Source: a virus. From it: 32,355 nucleotides of DNA. The first letter of the stretch is position 1. Each line of letters opens with the position of its first letter. Location: positions 1-32,355 of the IMG/VR virus record IMGVR_UViG_3300020469_000155. The stretch is one strand, 5' to 3'. The translations under genes and the position numbers were made by a program. Below, piece after piece: positions 29,741 to 32,355 of this stretch. The notes beneath the pieces were generated by a model. The model searched no databases. It was not told the origin of the DNA and was given only the letters and a program-made list of their open reading frames with translations.

Positions 29741-30187
29741 ATGGGACAGTTAACAAATAACGAACTTGTTGGTGATTTCACCGACATTATCACGCTCGAC
29801 TTCGAGGACATCAAATCCGCAGGAACAACTGCAACTGCATTTGCAACAATACCCGCTGGTGGCGGAGTGGATGTGGCAATGGTTTTCGAAGCTGAAGCAA
29901 CCGCTGGAGCAACCGACATCACGCTTAACGTTGGAACCACTATTGGTGATCCCGACGAGTTCATCGATGCACTTGATGTGGACGCAATGGGTGTGTCAGT
30001 TGCAAACACAGGTGAATCATTCGTACAGGCCGCAGGAAATACGACCATCGCTGGTGGATCGTTACCCGTAGCACTTAATACGGCAGATACATTAGTATAT
30101 TACAAATTCGGAGGAACGACAGGAGACTTGACAGCAGGAAAATTTGTCATTGGTCTTCGCGTCTTAAATCTCGGACGGTTTGCTTAA
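29741..30187 (+). CDS. Putative head decoration / head-fibre protein (148 aa)
   Basis: A 148-residue beta-rich protein with Gly/Ala/Thr-rich strands (TTATAFATIPAGGGVDVAMV, SLPVALNTADTLVYYKFGG), typical of decoration proteins that clamp capsomers. An AAGGAG site precedes the ATG. Position after the capsid gene supports the call; family not certain. Confidence 0.65.
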   Translation: MGQLTNNELVGDFTDIITLDFEDIKSAGTTATAFATIPAGGGVDVAMVFEAEATAGATDITLNVGTTIGDPDEFIDALDVDAMGVSVANTGESFVQAAGNTTIAGGSLPVALNTADTLVYYKFGGTTGDLTAGKFVIGLRVLNLGRFA

Positions 30188-30197
30188 ACCTTAATTT

Positions 30198-30236
30198 GTT
30201 TTGGGTCTAGCCCCCCTTCGGGGGGGCAACCCGAAA
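30198..30236 (+). terminator. GC-rich hairpin after the decoration gene (attenuator-like)
   Basis: GCCCCCC-TTCG-GGGGGGC (30210-30227) is a very stable stem with a tetraloop, extended by TTTGGGT / ACCCGAAA. No T-run follows, so partial termination or mRNA 3' protection is likelier than full termination. It lies between the abundant capsid products and the lower-need connector genes. Confidence 0.75.
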
Positions 30237-30250
30237 CCTTACATTTTATT

Positions 30251-30616
30251 ATGGCGGAAATATTCTTACCTAAGTGGAAGGATCAAGGAAAAGGAAACGG
30301 TTCTAAGTTTATGAAAAACTTGGATCGTTACTTACGATACGAAGTGGACATGGAACATCACGAATCCGCCATGCGTGAAGCAATGGTCCGCAAAGAAAAC
30401 AACGAGATGGGCGTAGCAAAAGGAGACGGTATTGGACAACTCAAAGGAACTATTCCTGCGCGCGAATATTTCCGCTGGCATCAATCACATCGTGGATGCT
30501 GGGGCGATAAGAGCTTTATAAAAGAGTTCTTCCGTGACAATCCATCCTTTCGCGCAAAATCATTCAATAATAAATCCTTCAGTGGAAAAACATTTTCTAA
30601 GCCTACCTCCAAATGA
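30251..30616 (+). CDS. Hypothetical head-module protein (121 aa)
   Basis: A 121-residue basic protein (FLPKWKDQGKGNGSKFMKNL) with HQSHRGCWGDKSFIKEFF and a C-terminal run of Phe/Lys/Ser repeats (SFNNKSFSGKTFSKPTSK). No Shine-Dalgarno; A/T leader after the hairpin. Overlaps the next ATG by ATGA. Unassigned. Confidence 0.65.
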   Translation: MAEIFLPKWKDQGKGNGSKFMKNLDRYLRYEVDMEHHESAMREAMVRKENNEMGVAKGDGIGQLKGTIPAREYFRWHQSHRGCWGDKSFIKEFFRDNPSFRAKSFNNKSFSGKTFSKPTSK

Positions 30617-31449
30617 GAATAGTCGCGGTCAATGATATGGTAACAAATCTCGCCTCGATGGCGGGCATTGATACATTATTGACTTCAGAAACAAATGCCG
30701 CCATCCGAAGCTTCAATCGCTTTGGTCGATTGGGATGGGAACGCGCCAGGTGGCCCGAAGCTGTGCGTTTCGAGCAAAAAATCCCCGATGTTCAAGTTAG
30801 AAATGTCAACATTTCAAATGGCGGTAGCGGATATACTGGCACACCAACGGCCTCATTTTCGGGCGGTGGTGGATCAAGTGCCGCCGCCACACTAACCAAG
30901 AACTCGGACAATGAAGTAAATGGAGCCGCAGTTACTAATCATGGCACGGGTTATACATCTGCTCCGACAGTAGCAATTACGGGCGGGTCGGGAAGCGGAG
31001 CAACCGCAGTAGCCACAATTATAAGTGTGCTTGAATTTGGAAATACAATAGCAGAAGTATTACGCATCACCGAAAATGATCCCTATGAAGTGGGATTTGC
31101 AAAAGAAGTAGCTTATCGAGTTGAGCATTCCTCGACATCAACCTCAGACTTTGGACAGGCAGTCCTAGTTGACCGGGCAAGCACAGCACCCGTTTATGTC
31201 TTATATCGATCCCCGTTTCCAGGATATTCAGCGGGAGATAATTATCCATACTTTCTTTCCGAGTACGCAATACTTGGAGCCTTTGCCGATATGCTTACTG
31301 CAGATGGTCAAATGGAAAAAGCGGCGGCGGTACAAAACGAAGCCGAAGCAGTCATTCTTGCTCAGTTGGACCTACTCGAACGTCAACAAGGGCAGACTCA
31401 ATCAATTCAATTCATAACTTACGGAACAACTTCACCGATAGGAATATAA
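30613..31449 (+). CDS. Putative head-tail adaptor / tail tubular protein A-like with GGSGY repeat insertion (278 aa)
   Basis: A 278-residue protein. The ends (MVTNLASMAGIDTLLTSETN, RFGRLGWERARWPE; then VLYRSPFPGYSAGDNYPYFL, ILGAFADMLTADGQMEKAAA) look like a podovirus adaptor. Residues about 64-135 carry two copies of a Gly/Thr/Ser-rich repeat (NGGSGYTGTPTASFSGGGGS and NHGTGYTSAPTVAITGGSGS), a beta module known from phage tail proteins. It starts at an ATGA overlap and follows the connector order. The adaptor role is inferred. Confidence 0.65.
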   Translation: MRIVAVNDMVTNLASMAGIDTLLTSETNAAIRSFNRFGRLGWERARWPEAVRFEQKIPDVQVRNVNISNGGSGYTGTPTASFSGGGGSSAAATLTKNSDNEVNGAAVTNHGTGYTSAPTVAITGGSGSGATAVATIISVLEFGNTIAEVLRITENDPYEVGFAKEVAYRVEHSSTSTSDFGQAVLVDRASTAPVYVLYRSPFPGYSAGDNYPYFLSEYAILGAFADMLTADGQMEKAAAVQNEAEAVILAQLDLLERQQGQTQSIQFITYGTTSPIGI

Positions 31450-31453
31450 CATC

Positions 31454-31708
31454 ATGGCAAACGAATACAGAGGACTTGGTCTCAATGGAGGTCAATATAT
31501 CAATGATACAGCATCACACACAGGTGACTTCTTTTGCATCGTAGCAACTGAAGACACTGTACTAGCAAGTCTGACATCCAATATCGACAACATTGCTGAT
31601 ATTTGCACCGGGCAGGACGCAACATCATTAGGAGCAAACACAGCAATTTACGGCAGAATTACAGGCATCCAACTGACAAGCGGTGCAGTAATCGCATACA
31701 AGATGTAA
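31454..31708 (+). CDS. Small beta-rich virion protein (84 aa)
   Basis: An 84-residue protein (GDFFCIVATEDTVLASLTSN, AIYGRITGIQLTSGAVIAYK) fitting a recurrent small phage protein, probably a head-tail completion or decoration factor. No Shine-Dalgarno is evident in the short gap before the ATG. Function inferred from position. Confidence 0.65.
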   Translation: MANEYRGLGLNGGQYINDTASHTGDFFCIVATEDTVLASLTSNIDNIADICTGQDATSLGANTAIYGRITGIQLTSGAVIAYKM

Positions 31709-31710
31709 TC

Positions 31711-31920
31711 ATGATTACTCTCGATCTCAATGTTGGTGTACCCAAGCCTCACACGGGCAGTGGTGTACCGTCCATTGATGAGATGATCAAGCTTGAGCAG
31801 GGAGGATTTCTGACAACAGAAGCTAAACAGTTCATACGTCTTAATTTTCCACCTTTCTTAGCAACCGAACTAGATGAAACTTTAATTACGGAAGCATCCG
31901 AACAAATTCAAACTCAATAA
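31711..31920 (+). CDS. Small hypothetical protein (69 aa)
   Basis: A 69-residue protein (MITLDLNVGVPKPHTGSGVP) with a helical acidic C-terminus (LDETLITEASEQIQTQ). ATG 31711 lies two bases after the upstream stop. Unassigned; tail-module context. Confidence 0.55.
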   Translation: MITLDLNVGVPKPHTGSGVPSIDEMIKLEQGGFLTTEAKQFIRLNFPPFLATELDETLITEASEQIQTQ

Positions 31921-31926
31921 ACTAAA

Positions 31927-32355
31927 ATGAACCGCAAGATTACCGAACTTACCGAACTAAATGCCACCCCAGCAGGGGCGGATATTGTCGCAATTGTTGA
32001 CTCCCCCGGTGGAGGAGCAGAAACAAAAAAAATAACCGTCACCAATTTGCTTGGTAGCGCTCAACCGCTCGACGCACAACTCACCGATGTTGCGGGACTT
32101 GCCGTCACCGATGGCAACTTCATAGTTGGGAACGGAGCAAACTTTGTTGCCGAGAGCGGAGCAACTGCACGGACAAGTCTTGGACTTGGCGATGCCGCCG
32201 AGAAAACAGTTGGCACGGCCAACAGTAATGTCATTGCAGTTGGCGGAAGTGGAGGAGTTGACCTTGGCGGGAATGCTCTGAGTAACTTTGATGCGAGTGT
32301 TAATGAACAGACAGGCACTACCTACACGCTTCTAGCAAGTGACCTTGGAAAGATT
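31927..32355 (+). CDS. Tail fibre protein, N-terminal part (cut by window end)
   Basis: Open to the last base; 143 residues visible. It begins MNRKITELTELNATPAGADI followed by VAIVDSPGGGAETKKITVTN, a typical start of phage fibre proteins, then LGSAQPLDAQLTDVAGL and ARTSLGLGDAAEKTVG repeats and TTYTLLASDLGK. These are triple-beta-helix/fibre building blocks. Receptor-binding parts lie outside the window. Confidence 0.85.
   Translation, partial: MNRKITELTELNATPAGADIVAIVDSPGGGAETKKITVTNLLGSAQPLDAQLTDVAGLAVTDGNFIVGNGANFVAESGATARTSLGLGDAAEKTVGTANSNVIAVGGSGGVDLGGNALSNFDASVNEQTGTTYTLLASDLGKI

Noticed and set aside
1-32355. Circular closure by joining the window ends into one fibre gene
   Set aside because: The frames happen to match, but the C-terminal segment at 1-324 does not resemble a fibre, so genes are probably missing between the ends.

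Overview
The window is phage DNA: a densely packed, mostly plus-strand stretch of what looks like a temperate, short-tailed (podovirus-like) bacteriophage or prophage. The terminase, portal, acidic scaffold, HK97/SU10-type capsid protein and three large putative internal virion (ejection) proteins give the virion plan. A tyrosine integrase beside a tRNA 3' half gives the temperate lifestyle. No tape-measure, sheath or baseplate gene was recognised. Both window ends cut genes (a tail protein C-terminus at 1-324 and a fibre N-terminus at 31927-32355), so at least one tail segment lies outside. The host cannot be named; several families (tiny basic proteins, a conserved 220-residue protein) resemble those of aquatic or marine phages.

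Layout. 1-7937: tail and internal virion genes, closed by an intrinsic terminator at 7999-8027. 7938-9370: a probable attP carrying the 3' half of a tRNA-Lys(CUU), then the integrase. 9427-9754: a small plus-strand ORF converging on a ribbon-helix-helix repressor-like gene. 9812-14261: replication and recombination operon (SSB, RecE-like exonuclease with an extra HTH, small gene, Holliday-junction resolvase-like nuclease, XRE/sigma-region-4-like regulator, helicase-loader-like protein, DnaB-type helicase). No DNA polymerase was found. 14315-14392: bidirectional inverted repeat. 16854-14405 (minus): a cluster of eleven very small genes, mostly linked by ATGA stop/start overlaps and including two single-span membrane miniproteins. 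16855-17471: non-coding, with a 9-bp iteron array and a 44-bp dyad (origin-like). 18354-17472 (minus): a possible small-terminase-like protein and a PD-(D/E)XK nuclease. 18414-21754: HTH protein, a C5 cytosine methyltransferase with a second gene overprinted in another frame, six small genes including a second PD-(D/E)XK-like protein, and a small lipoprotein. 21758-32355: packaging and head genes.

The most unusual feature is the overprint at 19070-20098. The DNA encoding the methyltransferase target-recognition region (frame 1) is also read in frame 2 as a WPTP-repeat protein with its own Shine-Dalgarno/GTG start. In several units the same bases read ELAHP or ELGN/ELGD in one frame and NWPTP or NWGTP in the other.

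Expression logic. Two nearly identical promoters (23522-23550 and 27560-27588) drive portal and scaffold/capsid, each directly after a hairpin. Most genes that begin a transcription unit lack a Shine-Dalgarno sequence (the portal mRNA looks leaderless), whereas many internal genes are coupled by Shine-Dalgarno sites or ATGA overlaps.
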